A DNA stretch of 64,000 nucleotides from positions 3,344,309 through 3,408,308 of the forward strand of contig NC_047065.1 of NCBI RefSeq assembly GCF_902459465.1, in the 5' to 3' direction. Positions within the stretch are counted from its first letter, which is position 1; each line of letters starts with the position of its first letter. The translations under genes and the position numbers were made by a program. Positions 23,930-35,125 of this stretch are shown piece after piece. Source of the DNA: Asterias rubens (Eukaryota; Echinodermata; Asteroidea; Forcipulatida; Asteriidae). The notes beneath the pieces were generated by a model, which saw only the letters and a list, made by a program, of their open reading frames with translations, searched no databases and was not told the origin of the DNA.

Positions 23930-26900
23930 CAAATTCTTATATGGCGCATTTTACAATATTCATATCAATGCGCTTTACATTAGTGCCCTGTCTTTCTCAG
24001 CTCCAAATAGGGAGTATACATCCCCGAGCTGCCGTGGCGCTACGACCGGGATTAGAGCCCACGCTATTGTGACTTAGCACCAGAAGTTACAGAACTTGAA
24101 TTTGATGCTCTTAACCACTCGGCCATGACACTCTACATGCTTTATTCTATCAAAAGCTGCTGTAGGCTTTTAACCGAATGTTTTTATTGTCAAATGTGTA
24201 CATTCCCTTTAATATCTTTTTTCTTCTTTCAACATTTTTCTGAATGTTTTTCTGTGGTTAAATTTTCTAATCTCAATGTCTTTGTCAAACCTTAGAGAAG
24301 GAATGCTGCCCAATGTGTTTCTAGCATAAACAACCTGAAACCGATAGAAGTACTTTCTTATAGTCACCATGGATAGCTGATTGTCAAGTTTTGACACTTG
24401 TAATTTAAAGGAAGTGGATATTTGATCGTAGCGAGCAATGCAGCCAAGAACAAACACAATAACAAAATTTGTTCCCCAAAATGTTTTCTCTTAATAGCTG
24501 CTCATCAGAAGTCTGTGTTTGATGTGGCTCTCCTAGGAGCTGTCAACCCTCCCTCTGTAACACATACCATGGACCACCTTGCTGAGGTAGCCAGAATACT
24601 AAAACCCAGTGGGAGGATGTACCTCAGAGAGCACAGTTCCCCAAAAGGTACAATCAACCAAATCTTCTTCTTTTGTAGATTGGTTTATAATGATGCTGAT
24701 GTAGATGTAGACAGCTACTATAGACTGGTGCCTTTCAAGTTTCAAACTTAACTTTGGTGGTGATTAGGAAGAGCCTTTGGAACTATACCATATACATGTA
24801 AACATATTTTTGTAAACAACCCTGATTTGTTCATGTGATGTTGTTGCGGCCTGTGGAATGTTTGGTTTGTCTAATGGCTGCATGGCAATAAGAAAACGCC
24901 GGTAATTTACTTTTTGTTAAACCCCTCAGGTGTGTCAATGTCCTGAACACTGTGCATTGTCTTTTTAAATCACTGGTTTTATATAAAAAAAAATAATTTA
25001 TCTCCTGCCTTTTCTTTGACGTTTCTCATCATCGTCATTATCATACAAAATGTGTACAGTACATGTGTACTGTTATTTTAACTGATTTCAATGTTTACCT
25101 AATGAAGGGAAATGAAAGGAAATCTGTATGAAAATCCTTGAATTTGGCTACAAAATTAAAGTGTGTGATTATTAATCTCTGTGCACATTTTTGTTCTAAC
25201 AGATGGAAGAACAAAGGAGAAGCTTGTGTCGTTGCTCAAAGTGGCTGGCTTTGTCAGCATCTCACAGGTGAGTCAAAAAAATTGTACCTCCCAATATATC
25301 AGTCATAACCATTCGAGAGCCCCAGTAAGATTGTTTTGGAACAGGTCTGCGATAGTTCGAAAGTCTTCCTTTTTGTATGCAGTGTTGGTGGTTGCTTCCA
25401 AGTTGCCTGTAAAAATTTGCCCTGTGTGACATGGCCTATAGTCTTAAATTGAACAAGATTATGTATGACTACTGGAATGATTTTTGGCAGTCGTAACCAT
25501 GAACTGTTTCAGATGACTTGGTTATTAGTTACACACTAATCAGCTACCGAAGCAGTTATTGGTTACAGCTGCCATGACACACCCCTAATCAATCTTGCCT
25601 GTTATTGTGTCACAGCCTGAGGAAGCCCTGTTGAGTCTTGAGTCACAAGGTGAAGTGAACGGCACCGACGGTGTGATCGAGCTATGTTGCAGTAATCCAG
25701 CATTTGAACTGGGCTCGGCTGTGTCGTTACCGCTCTTTGCAAAGAAGAAAGAAACCAAAGGTTTGTGTGAATCAGTTTGTTTGGGCCCAACTTGTGCAAT
25801 TCACTCATTTTTCAATCATGTTTTAAAAGTTGGGGAGATAGTGCTTTCCTGCTCTACCAGCCAGGCCTCTGATGAATGATACCCTAGCCTACATGTACAT
25901 CCTTACTGACTGTAAAGGGGGGTAACCCTGGTTCAGCCCCAGGAGTAGGTGGCAACAGCCCCTGGAAAAATAGTTGATTGTAGCCCACACCTTGAAGTGG
26001 CCTTTAGGCCTTGTGTGTCTGGCAACTTGCATAACAAAAAGTAGAGTTCTTTTGAAACTGGAAACAAAATTACAGGTGTCCAACCTCACATAAAACTGAG
26101 TGATAAGCTTCCAGTGTGAATTTTATCAACATCCAAAAACTTCCAAAGATGTCACGTTTCAAATACATTGGTCTTAACATTTTTGTCTGGAATTTGTTTT
26201 AGTTCATTCCTGAATTTTCATGGTACTCAAACAAAGCAGCATTGAAATCATCTTTGGAATGCACAGACCCATTTGTTATTGATATCAAAAGAAGTTATGT
26301 TTAAAATTTCGCTCTAATAATAGTACTCCATTGGAGGAAAATTTACACCATTCCTACTTCTATACTTTATATGAATTTGTCCTTTTAGCCCCTCAAGAAC
26401 TTTTGACTATCACACAAAATTAGTTGTTGTTTGTTTATGACTTCATCAGGGAAATCTAAAGCAGAAGTGAACAAGGTCTGGACGCTATCGTCATTTGACA
26501 TGGCTGATGATGATGTGGTAAGTCCAATATCCACAACGATTTCTAAGTTGACATAGATTTTTTAAGCTTGTTAATTTTCTCTTAATTTCTTATGTATGGT
26601 ATTTTTGTTTTAGGTATTGTGATGTTTAACATTGTCTTGTTTTCAAAATTGTTTTGAACAGGACATCATTGACTCTGATAAACTACTAGAAGAAGAAGAT
26701 TTCACCAAACCTGATCCCAGTACACTAATAGGTAAGTTTGTTTGTTTCTTTGTTTCTTTCTTCCTTTCTTCCTTTAGGTGTTTGTTTGTTTGTTAGTTTT
26801 AACAAAATTGTTGGTTGTTTGTAAATATAAAGTCAAACGAGTAAATGATCACTTTTCAATTCCATCGTCTCACTCCATCAATCACTCTCTAAAACTTGTC

Positions 26901-28129
26901 TATTCTTTTTTTCATTTGTGTAGCTGAGTGCGGTCCAAACTCAGCTAAGAAGAAAGCGTGCAAAAACTGGTAAGTGATATTCTACAATCCATTGTTCTTC
27001 TCATCATTATGTGCATATATGATAGACCTCTTTTGTGTTTATGAAACAGCCAAAGGTCAAATGATGTCAGGCAGAACAAAACACCTGTTCAAAATATTTA
27101 GAATGGAATTTTGTAAAGAATTTAGAAAACAGTCAAGTCAAATTATTGCAAGTGTTCCTCATTTAATCGACAGTATGCCGCCTTTACTGTCACGTGAAAA
27201 CAAAAACCCATATTCTCAATAATTTCTACCTTTCAGCAATAGTTGTAATTTTCAATATTTATTTTTTTATCATCAGCACCTGTGGATTTGCTGAGGAGTT
27301 AGATGAAGGCGCTGTCAAATCAGATAAAGTCAAGAAATCGGTTACATCATCGTGTGGAAGTGTGAGTACAAATCATACTGTCATTTAACAGTTTTTTGAT
27401 AAGAACCTTCCCTAAAGTTGTGAAGGCTCAGCTCTGAAATTTGAGATGATTTGACATAATGTGGTGGAACTGGAAACCTGTGATGCTGCACAGCACATTA
27501 TATAGTTCTACAATTTGCAAGTAATAAACCAAAAGGACAACTGACCAGGTACTCTACGATTCTCACAATAACAACTTCAGACAAGTCTTTCAAAATTAAA
27601 TTGATATTTAATATTAAAAAGTCACATTATCTTATAGTTATCCCCTGGCTGCTGCTTCCCAGGTTGTATGATACCTGCCTGGTCACACAGCAGCTAAAAG
27701 TTTTAATGGCTTCAGACTGGCACCCCCAGACCTAGATATTGACTAATAGGGAGACCGCCAACATAGGGCTGGATAGCACAGTTGGTTGAGGGCTGGTACT
27801 AATCCGGAGGTCGTTGGTTCAAGTCCAGCTACAATCAATTTTGTCTTTGTTCAAACCCAAACTATTTAAAACTTACCCTGTCAGTCCCCCCTTGTGGTTC
27901 TTTACTTGATCAAATTGAAATATAAAAAAACAAGTTACAGTCTATTTCCAAGGCCTTTGTGTTTGTTTGTTATTATTAATTAATGATTTAATTTGTCCAC
28001 AATTTCCCACTACAGTGTTATCTCGGAGACGCATTCCGCTGCTCCAGTTGCCCATACCTAGGTATGCCTGCCTTCAAGCCCGGAGAAAAGATTACCCTCA
28101 GTGATCGACAGCTCAACCCTGACCTGTGA
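23497..28129 (+). CDS. CIAPIN1: Anamorsin (CIAPIN1), cytosolic Fe-S cluster assembly protein
   Basis: Nine coding exons: 23497-23650, 24498-24647, 25203-25267, 25616-25760, 26450-26517, 26662-26731, 26924-26969, 27277-27361, 28016-28129. They total 897 nt (298 aa; human 312), with all junctions GT-AG and in phase. Anamorsin takes electrons from the diflavin reductase NDOR1 and feeds the cytosolic Fe-S assembly machinery. Exons 1-4 encode the methyltransferase-like N domain ([29 protein letters not shown]). Exons 5-6 give the linker with [18 protein letters not shown]. Exons 7-8 carry the first cluster motif, CGPN...[15 protein letters not shown]. Exons 8-9 carry the twin CX2C motif, [18 protein letters not shown], followed by [10 protein letters not shown]. 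All eight cluster cysteines are present. An acceptor at 23486 just upstream of the ATG implies a 5-prime UTR intron. Confidence 0.97.
23882..24136 (-). repeat. tRNA-derived SINE in CIAPIN1 intron 1, minus strand
   Basis: Read on the minus strand it begins with an A box, TGGCCGAGTGGTTAAGAGC, then a decayed B box (GCTCTAATCCC). It ends GCGCCATATAAGAATTTGG and a (TTA)n tail (the TAA tract at about 23885-23928 on the plus strand). The head resembles a class II (Leu/Ser-type) tRNA. Confidence 0.75.
27755..27840 (+). repeat. tRNA-like SINE head in the last CIAPIN1 intron
   Basis: GGATAGCACAGTTGGTTGAG is an A-box-like start, and GGTTCAAGTCC is a near-consensus B box. The acceptor and anticodon stems do not pair well enough for a working tRNA. 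Confidence 0.5.
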
Positions 28130-29089
28130 TATATTCAACCTGACATCATAAACTTTGAACTCTGACCTTTGAAAGATCACTCGGTGATGCTAGGACAACT
28201 GTGTTTCATTATGACCTCAACATGACCTCAACATGACCTGTGATAGAGTCAACTGTCTTAATGAACCAAGAGATTTAGCAGAAGCCGAATATTTCAGTAA
28301 CCATTTAGCATCTCGTATCAGGGAATTTATACTTATGGGTGCAGTTGAAGTACTTATAGATGTCAAGAACTTGTATATAAATAATAATAATCGTATAACT
28401 TGGTATGAAATAATGTTGTCAACAAAATAAGGACAAAATATTAATATATCAGGGCCCAATTTCATAGAGCTTTTAAGCACAAAAAGTAGCCAAGTCGTAG
28501 AACAATGTTGTCCACCAGGATAAGGTGACCAGCCAAAATACCATGGGACATGCAACGTATGTGGTTGGTTTCCTGCTCATTGATGCTTAGCAGAAGTCTT
28601 CTAAGCAATAATTCTGATTAAGCAGCTTTATGGAATTAAGTCTGTAGTCATAAAAACTTGCTAAACACAGAAAAAATATTCCATAAAGTTGACCTTGTGG
28701 CAACTGGTGCCCCACTCTTTTTGCTTAGCCTAACATTTTGCTTAGCAGTATTTTCTGCTAAACAGCTTTATGAAATTGTGCGCTGGCCTGTTATGCAATC
28801 ATATACAGAATTGTTGACATTCTCTGGTGTATAGGTACTCATTTTACAGTTGAGGTTTTTTTTCTTTACTTAATTTAAGAAAAAAAATTGAATATTTGTA
28901 TAATTCTACACTAAACCCCACGTCTTTGTTTTATCTGGTGTTCATGGGCTATAGAAATTTAAATACATACAATGAAATTGGCCGAGAAATATAAGAGGTT
29001 TGAAAAAGTTTGGGTTCGAACAAAAAAAAGTTTAAAGGAGCAGGTCTTGAACCATCACGGACCTCCGTATAAAAATGTACCTTTGGTAG
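28130..29089. other. CIAPIN1 3-prime flank with two inverted-repeat elements
   Basis: 28449-28637 and 28640-28785 are copies of the GGCCCAATTTCATAGAGC element (CTTAGCAGAA, CAGCTTTATGAAATTG). No second gene is seen before 30407. Confidence 0.5.
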
Positions 29090-29476
29090 TTAAAGACAGT
29101 GGACACTATTGGTAATTGTCAAAGACTAGTTTTCACAATTAGTGTATCTCAACATATGCATAAAATAACAAACCTGTGAAAATTTGAGCTCATTCAGTCG
29201 TCGAAGTTGTGAGGTAATAATGAATGAAAAAAACACTCTTGTCACATGAAGTTGTGTGCTTTTAGATGATTGATTTCGAGACCTCAAATTCTAAACTTGA
29301 GTTCTTGAAATCAAATTTGTGGAAAATTACCTCTTTCTCAAAAACTATGTCACTTCAGAGGGAGCTGTTTCTCACAATGTTTTATACTATCAATCTCTCC
29401 CCATTACTAGTAATCAAGAAAGGTTTTAAGATGATAATTATTTTGAGTAATTACCAATAGTGTCCACTGCCTTTAA
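29090..29476. repeat. Full-length TTAA-flanked MITE (GGCAGTGG family)
   Basis: It starts TTAAAGACAGTGGACACTAT and ends ATAGTGTCCACTGCCTTTAA. The 64-codon ORF at 29266-29460 lies wholly inside it and is not a gene. Confidence 0.85.
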
Positions 29477-30406
29477 GTTGTCAAGTAGATTTTTGAAAGA
29501 GATGCATCATACAGTGTATGTTTCTTAAAACATTTTACAAATTGTATTTGTTAAAAGAAAACATGAATAAAAATGTACATTTTCAATCATTCAACAAGTT
29601 TGTAAGGAAATCCATGTGCTGGAGATTTCACTTTCAAAGCTGCAGAAGTTAATGTTGCTGTTAATTGATAATATTAAAGATGTCGAATTATACAGGATGA
29701 CGATCGGTGAAGATTTTTATTTTGACGTCAATAAAAATTGGTTATCCAATAGAAACCTGGAAGTCCTGTGGAATTCAAGGATGTCATAATTTGTTTTTTT
29801 AATAATATGATGAAATCCATTGAATTTACTTGTATATAAAACTGGAAGATTATATGAATTTTTTTTTCGATAGCTTAAAAAAAACCATCAGTATTTACAA
29901 AAAAAAGAGGGGTAACAAAAATATTAGACACTTCAATGTTTTTGAAGGTAAATTATTTTACAGGCCAATAAATACGTTAAATCTGAATAAGTTCGGTTCA
30001 AATAACGGAGAGTATTCAACACAAGGTGGACAAATCATTGTAAAAAAGGACAAAAAACACATTAATTACTGAAAAATATTCAAAAAGACAACATGGACTA
30101 GTGACGAGTTTATTATTATTCATGTTGCTAAATAATAGACGCTGATGGCGCTATAGTCTTGAGTTTCCCTGTTCCCACTTCGCGATCGCAATGTTTAAGA
30201 GCGGGTACCAGTCATCAAAACACGCTGCTGCCATTGACACAACACAACCGCGTATCTTCAACGTTTTATTCAACAAAAAACGATAGTTTATCATGGTGAA
30301 ATTTATCTTTAAAATTGCTATCTGATTCAAAGTATACTCAAATTTATGATAAACAATAGGACAAATTCATAACTTTTAACGCTTAAAATACACAACACTA
30401 GCTACA
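29477..30406. other. AT-rich flank upstream of SNRPD1
   Basis: AATAAA at 29566-29571 may be a polyadenylation signal, but it is 1.4 kb past the CIAPIN1 stop. The 80-codon ORF at 29830-30072 is Asn/Lys-rich, AT-driven and without motifs. The SNRPD1 promoter should lie just before 30407; I see no clear core element. Confidence 0.35.
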
Positions 30407-33361
30407 ATGAAGTTAGTCAGGTAAGTAATTTTTGTATTGTTTTGCACTTCACCTAATTCGTGAAAATTCCCTAGTCGTTCACAGTCTTTGGAGAAAGGTG
30501 GCTCAAATAAGTACTTTTCTAAATGTTCTTGGATATAGAAGTGATGAGCAGTATTAAATTATGCTGCTAATTTTGTTGTTTGGTTTTATTGTTGTTTTAT
30601 CGTGCACGAATCGATTGAAAATAAAAATTCCTATTTGTATAAAATATCAATAAATAATGTTAAAATTGTTAAAAAGGGCACTGGTAAGTGGTATTGAACG
30701 TGTTTGAAAGGTAGATTTGGATAAATTTCCGTATGGCGCCACCACTTTTTCACTCATTGTTATAAAAAGGGATATATCATTGAGGTAAATTAGATACTAT
30801 TTTATTTCATATAGAATGAAAAAGTGGTGGCGCCATAAAGCCCATAAGGAAACTTTTCCGTAGATTTATATGAAGAAAAAAAAAACACTGCCAAGGGGGT
30901 AATGCAATGTTTTTGGTTATTCCGTTGAGCATGTTGAGAGGTGAAAACTTAAAAACTAGTGGAGGGGTAAACAATAATGACAACAAATAAATAAATTGTG
31001 TTGTGTTTATTTGTTTAATTTTAATTTGGGATTTGATTTCTTCTATGTAGATTTTTGATGAAGTTGAGTCATGAAACGGTAACCATCGAGTTGAAGAATG
31101 GCACACAAGTACATGGAACAGTCACAGGTAAATTATAAATTCGATTTGATGCCGTGAGGATTTGTTAAAAAGTCATGACTCATGGGGAAAAGTTTCCGTA
31201 TGGCGCCCAGGCCTGATACTTCACGGAGGCAACGGAGGCGATCGCCTCCGTTGCCCCTTGTCATTGCCTTGGTGCCCTTGAAATGCTCCAGTAGAAATTT
31301 ACAATTTCCTCATAGGGTGCCCTTTGCCAAAGAGAAATTGCCTTGGTGCCCTTGCCCTTTCAAAAACGAAGCATACAGCCCTGGGCGCCACCACTTTTTC
31401 ATTCGATATTAAATAATATAGTATCTAGTTAACCTCAATGAGATATCCCTTTTTGTAAAAATGAGTGAAAAGGTGGTGGCGCCATACGGAAAGTTATCCA
31501 CTCATGGAACTACTGCCTGAAAGACAAATGACTAGAATAAATATTGTCGTCTAGTTAATGAATCACAACTTCTTGATTTGTGTAATTCATAATCATAGAT
31601 GTTAAACCAATGTTTGTATGAGAGAGATTGGCTGTTGCCAGCTTGGTGTTTATATCCCCTTATGGGAGTTTGCCGAGTTCCCTTGATGGGAAGATCATTC
31701 AAACAAACAAACAAACAAACAAGTGGAGGACCCATCCTTTGCCCCTAGGGCCGAAGCACGCCCAAGTCATGATAAAGTAACGTCATTGTTCGCCAGGACA
31801 CTTGTGGACACATTATACCGACACTGCATTTATAGAACCTTGGGAGTTTTTGTATCGCCCCATGTTCTTACTCCAGAAGTGATAGTTCTCAAAGCAAGAC
31901 AATTTCTCAAAAGAACATAATCTACTTGGCAAGTAGATACACAAATGGTGTTACCGCAAACCAAATAATATTTATACCTCACCGTGCAATGCCTCAAATC
32001 CCATATTATTATAAGTGATTGTTGGCATAACTAATATCGCAAAAATTAATTGTTCTTTTTTAAATTTTAATTTTGAAGGAGTTGACGTCAGCATGAATAC
32101 ACATCTTAAATCTGTTAAGATGACGATCAAGAACCGCGACCCCGTACAGCTGGACAGCCTTAGCATCAGAGGTAACAACATCCGGTACTTCATCCTACCA
32201 GAGAGTCTACCCCTAGACACATTGCTGATTGATAACACACCAAAGGCCAAGGCCAAGAAGAAGGAAGCAGGTGGGTGTTCTCATTATGTAACCATTAATA
32301 TGGTCACATTCTTTGGGAGTGTCATCGCCGAGTGGTTTAGAGCACCATTGCAAACTCTGGTGCTTCTGATGAGCAGAGTGTGGGTTTGAATCCCCAGCGG
32401 TGACACTTGTGTCCTTAAGCAAAGTATTGCTTCGTCCTTCGGATGGAATGTAAAGCCGTTGGTCCCATCTTTGTGTTACGCATTTAAAAGAGCCCAGTGA
32501 ACTTATCAAAACAGAGAAGGGATTTGCCCCATTGTTCTTGGCTGTGGCTGCTGAATGCGTCGTAGCACCTTGTTAACCACTATAAGGTGCTACATAATTG
32601 GGTCTCAGACCTCATCACTTCAATAACCTATCTCTCTGAAAGTTTGTATATACTTGGCGCCTTGAGTACCTTGTTGTGCGCTATATAAGACTACAATATT
32701 ATTATGATTTTATTGTTAATATTCATTTTGGCTGGCTATTACCCCTTATATCCATGCTTCCTTGGCTGCGGAGAAGGATGAAAATGGGCAAGCTTGATAA
32801 AAAAAAATGCAGAGAAAACTACGGTTTAAATTTGGCCAGAAGTGCCCCAAGTGAAATTGTTAGCAATGACGACATTGGAGAATGGGAGTTAAAGGGGCAA
32901 GCTTGATAAAAAAATGCAAAGAAAACTACAGTTTGAATTGGCCAGAAGTGCCTCAAGTGAAATTGGTAGGAATGACAATGTTGAAGAGTAGGAGTTTTCA
33001 GCATTGCAACCATAGCCAATGGCATAATCATTAGCTCAGACATCACCCTTGGCATGGGTTGCAAGATGGGTCTGGGTGATTATAGAAGACTGCAAATCCG
33101 TTCGTAAAATTGCAACTGCTTTAAATATTAAGACGAAACAACAAGAATGTCCACATTTTTGGATAAGAACTAAAATTATTTGAAATACAAGCGTTCTGAA
33201 AGGTACACAGGGAGATCTGTCAGCTTTCCAACTTTCTACAAATATTTGAATCTATTTTTCCCCCTCCGTTCTTTATTTCAGCTGTTGGCCGAGGCAGGGG
33301 CGGGCGTGGCGGGAGAGGTAGTCGAGGACGAGCAAGAGGTCGTGGTCGTGGAAGGAGATGA
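30407..33361 (+). CDS. SNRPD1: Small nuclear ribonucleoprotein Sm D1
   Basis: Four coding exons: 30407-30420 (only MKLV plus two bases), 31051-31127, 32079-32270 and 33282-33361. They total 363 nt (120 aa; human SmD1 is 119), all GT-AG and in phase. SmD1 is one of seven Sm proteins forming the ring around the Sm site of U1, U2, U4 and U5 snRNAs. Sm motif 1 is in exon 2 and early exon 3 ([30 protein letters not shown]), and Sm motif 2 is [16 protein letters not shown]. Exon 4 encodes the Gly-Arg tail ([20 protein letters not shown]), which is the arginine-methylation and SMN-binding region. Both larger introns are loaded with repeats. Confidence 0.97.
30726..30851. repeat. Palindromic element with GGCGCCACCACTTTTTCA arms
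   Basis: TATGGCGCCACCACTTTTTC is mirrored by GAAAAAGTGGTGGCGCCATA, about 125 bp in all, in SNRPD1 intron 1. Sister copies are at 31193-31492 (interrupted) and 46120-46241 (diverged). Confidence 0.8.
31193..31492. repeat. Second copy of the GGCGCC palindrome, split by another MITE
   Basis: The arms TTTCCGTATGGCGCC and GGCGCCATACGGAAA bound the element. A 176-bp CAGGCCTG-type MITE (31208-31383) sits inside the left arm, flanked by duplicated GGCGCC. Confidence 0.88.
31208..31383. repeat. 176-bp CAGGCCTG MITE nested in another repeat
   Basis: It starts CAGGCCTGATACTTCACG and ends GAAGCATACAGCCCTG, with 6-bp target duplications GGCGCC at 31202-31207 and 31384-31389. It is inverted relative to the copy at 23139-23313. 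The short ORF at 31182-31412 is repeat-derived. Confidence 0.9.
32317..32712 (+). repeat. tRNA-derived SINE in SNRPD1 intron 3
   Basis: The head GTCATCGCCGAGTGGTTTAG has a class II tRNA A box, and GGTTTGAATCCCC is the B box; GTCATCG and CGGTGAC make an imperfect acceptor stem. The body has GTAAAGCCGTTGGTCCC, and the 3-prime end GCGCTATATAAGACTACAAT is followed by a short (TTA) tract. Confidence 0.8.
32783..32998 (+). repeat. Tandem duplication of about 110 bp in SNRPD1 intron 3
   Basis: GGGCAAGCTTGATAAAAAAA ... AATGGGAGTT at 32787-32892 is repeated at 32896-32998 with about 10 percent change. It is intronic and non-coding. Confidence 0.8.
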
Positions 33362-33434
33362 GATGGCGTTTAATATTTCTAGTTGTGTTGTATTTTAAGT
33401 ACATGTAGTAGATAAATACCAAGATATCATTCCA

Positions 33435-33991
33435 GGGGTGGATTTCACAAAGAGTTAACACTAGTCTTATTTATAACACACCTCTTGCTTTTTCTGTATT
33501 CTGGTTGGCTGAAACACGGTCACGTGGGATGAACTAAAATAGGCTAGTGATCGCGCGCGCGTGTTTTGCGGGAGTAGTACCAGAGCGAGCACTAGTCTTT
33601 GCAAACAGTGCCCGCGGCAGCAGCCCCCTCTCTTGACTTGAACCGTAAACAAACTACAAAATTCCTTTTTATGTTCTTATTTGACATTTTTAAGACCAAG
33701 CTGTGTTATAAAACACATATTGACTGGCATAACTCGTTAACTAGTGTACGTCTATTCCCCCTCGGGCCTGTGAGTGACCAGAAGAGGAGCCTGTTTCCCT
33801 CGGCCCTCTTCTGGTCACTCAAAGTCCCTCGTGGGAATAGACGTATACTAGTTACCGAGTTATGCCAGTCAATATGTGTAAAAGTTAGGGCAAGTTATTC
33901 GTCCTAACTTAGGACTAGCCTTAAGTTTTTAATATCTCCTGAGACTAGTCCTAAATGAGGACTAGTCCTAACTCTTTGTGAAATCCACCCC
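33435..33991. repeat. TIR element containing a 167-bp near-perfect palindrome
   Basis: The outer ends GGGGTGGATTTCACAAAGAG and CTCTTTGTGAAATCCACCCC are exact inverted repeats of 23 bp. Inside, 33713-33879 forms a hairpin: ACACATATTGACTGGCATAA pairs with TTATGCCAGTCAATATGTGT, and AGTGACCAGAAGAG with CTCTTCTGGTCACT. It lies 70 bp past the SNRPD1 stop, so it may be in its 3-prime UTR. Confidence 0.85.
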
Positions 33992-33992
33992 A

Positions 33993-34135
33993 GGCCTGGA
34001 ATTTCATCTTTCAGGGGGCAAGGCCATTTTCAGTTTGAAAAGGGCACTTCCATTGGAACCTTTCGAAGGGGCACCAAGACCAGGGCAACGGAGGACATGG
34101 CCTTCGTGGTCTCTGTGAAATTGCAGGCATGAGAT
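33993..34135. repeat. Diverged CAGGCCTG MITE abutting the preceding element
   Basis: CAGGCCTGGAATTTCATCTT and TGAAATTGCAGGC mark the ends; the interior has GGGGCAAGGCC and GGCACCAAGACCAGG like the 23.1 kb copy. Confidence 0.6.
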
Positions 34136-34585
34136 AATATGACACGTTGACGGAGATGGTTTGTTCTAAGGCTGAACCATGTACTTGGAAGCAGAAGCTA
34201 CCATTTACACGAAAACGGCTCAAGAAGTTGTAATAAAATGAAGAAAAACAAGATGAAACAAACAGATTGCTTCTATAGCCCTCGAGGAAAGACTCTCAGG
34301 AATGAAGCATCTCAGCCATTAACTATTTTTTGAATCTTTACCATAGGTCCTTTCATTCGAACATTTTGTTTTTGATCAAACATTTTCTTTTGTCTTGACC
34401 ACCAGCAATCCTACAAATTTCTTTGGTTTTACCTGAGTTTGATGGATTCAGTCAAAAATTATCAGGAGTCTATAATAATATAGACTTTGAGTTGTAGTTC
34501 CAGTGTTTTATACTATCCTTCCTCCATGGTTAAATGATTGTAATGGGTGGGGGATATGGAGCCAAAATGCCTGTATGGTTATTAT

Positions 34586-35125
34586 GTACAGTCAACCCTT
34601 GATACAGAGAGCAAGTTGTATAAAGAGTACATTCTGAAGTCCCCAGTGTAATTTCTGCTTTGTGTTTCTTTGTTTTGCTGTCCTCTTTATAACAATGTTC
34701 CTGTTTAACAACTTTCCTGTTATACAGAGGTTCTGCTTATAAAGAGTACATTCTGAAGTCCTGAATCTCATTTCTGCTTTGCGTTACTTTGTTTTGCTGT
34801 AACTTTATAAACAATGTTCCTGTTTAACAACTTTCCTGTTATACAGAGGTTCTGCTTATAAAGAGTACATTCTGAAGTCCTGCATCTCATTTCTGCTTTG
34901 TGTTTCTTTGTTTTGCTGTCCTCTTTATAACAATGTTCCTGTTTAACAACTTTCCTGTTATACAGAGGTTCTGCTTATAAAGAGTACATTCTGAAGTCCT
35001 GAATCTCATTTCTGCTTTGTGTTTCTTTGTTTTGCTGTCCTCGTATAACGACCTCCGGTTAGGTGAAGAGATCATTTTGGTCGGTCCCAGTGTTCTTTTT
35101 ATAACGAGAGTTGACTTTACTTTGT
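34586..35125. repeat. pogo/Tigger-like element with internal 120-bp tandem repeats
   Basis: The left end CAGTCAACCCTTGATACAGA and the right end TAACGAGAGTTGACTTTA resemble pogo-type terminal repeats (CAGTCAAC / GTTGACT). Between them a unit of about 119-120 bp (CTTATAAAGAGTACATTCTG ... TGTTATACAGAGGTTCTG) recurs about 3.6 times. There is no transposase. Confidence 0.65.
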
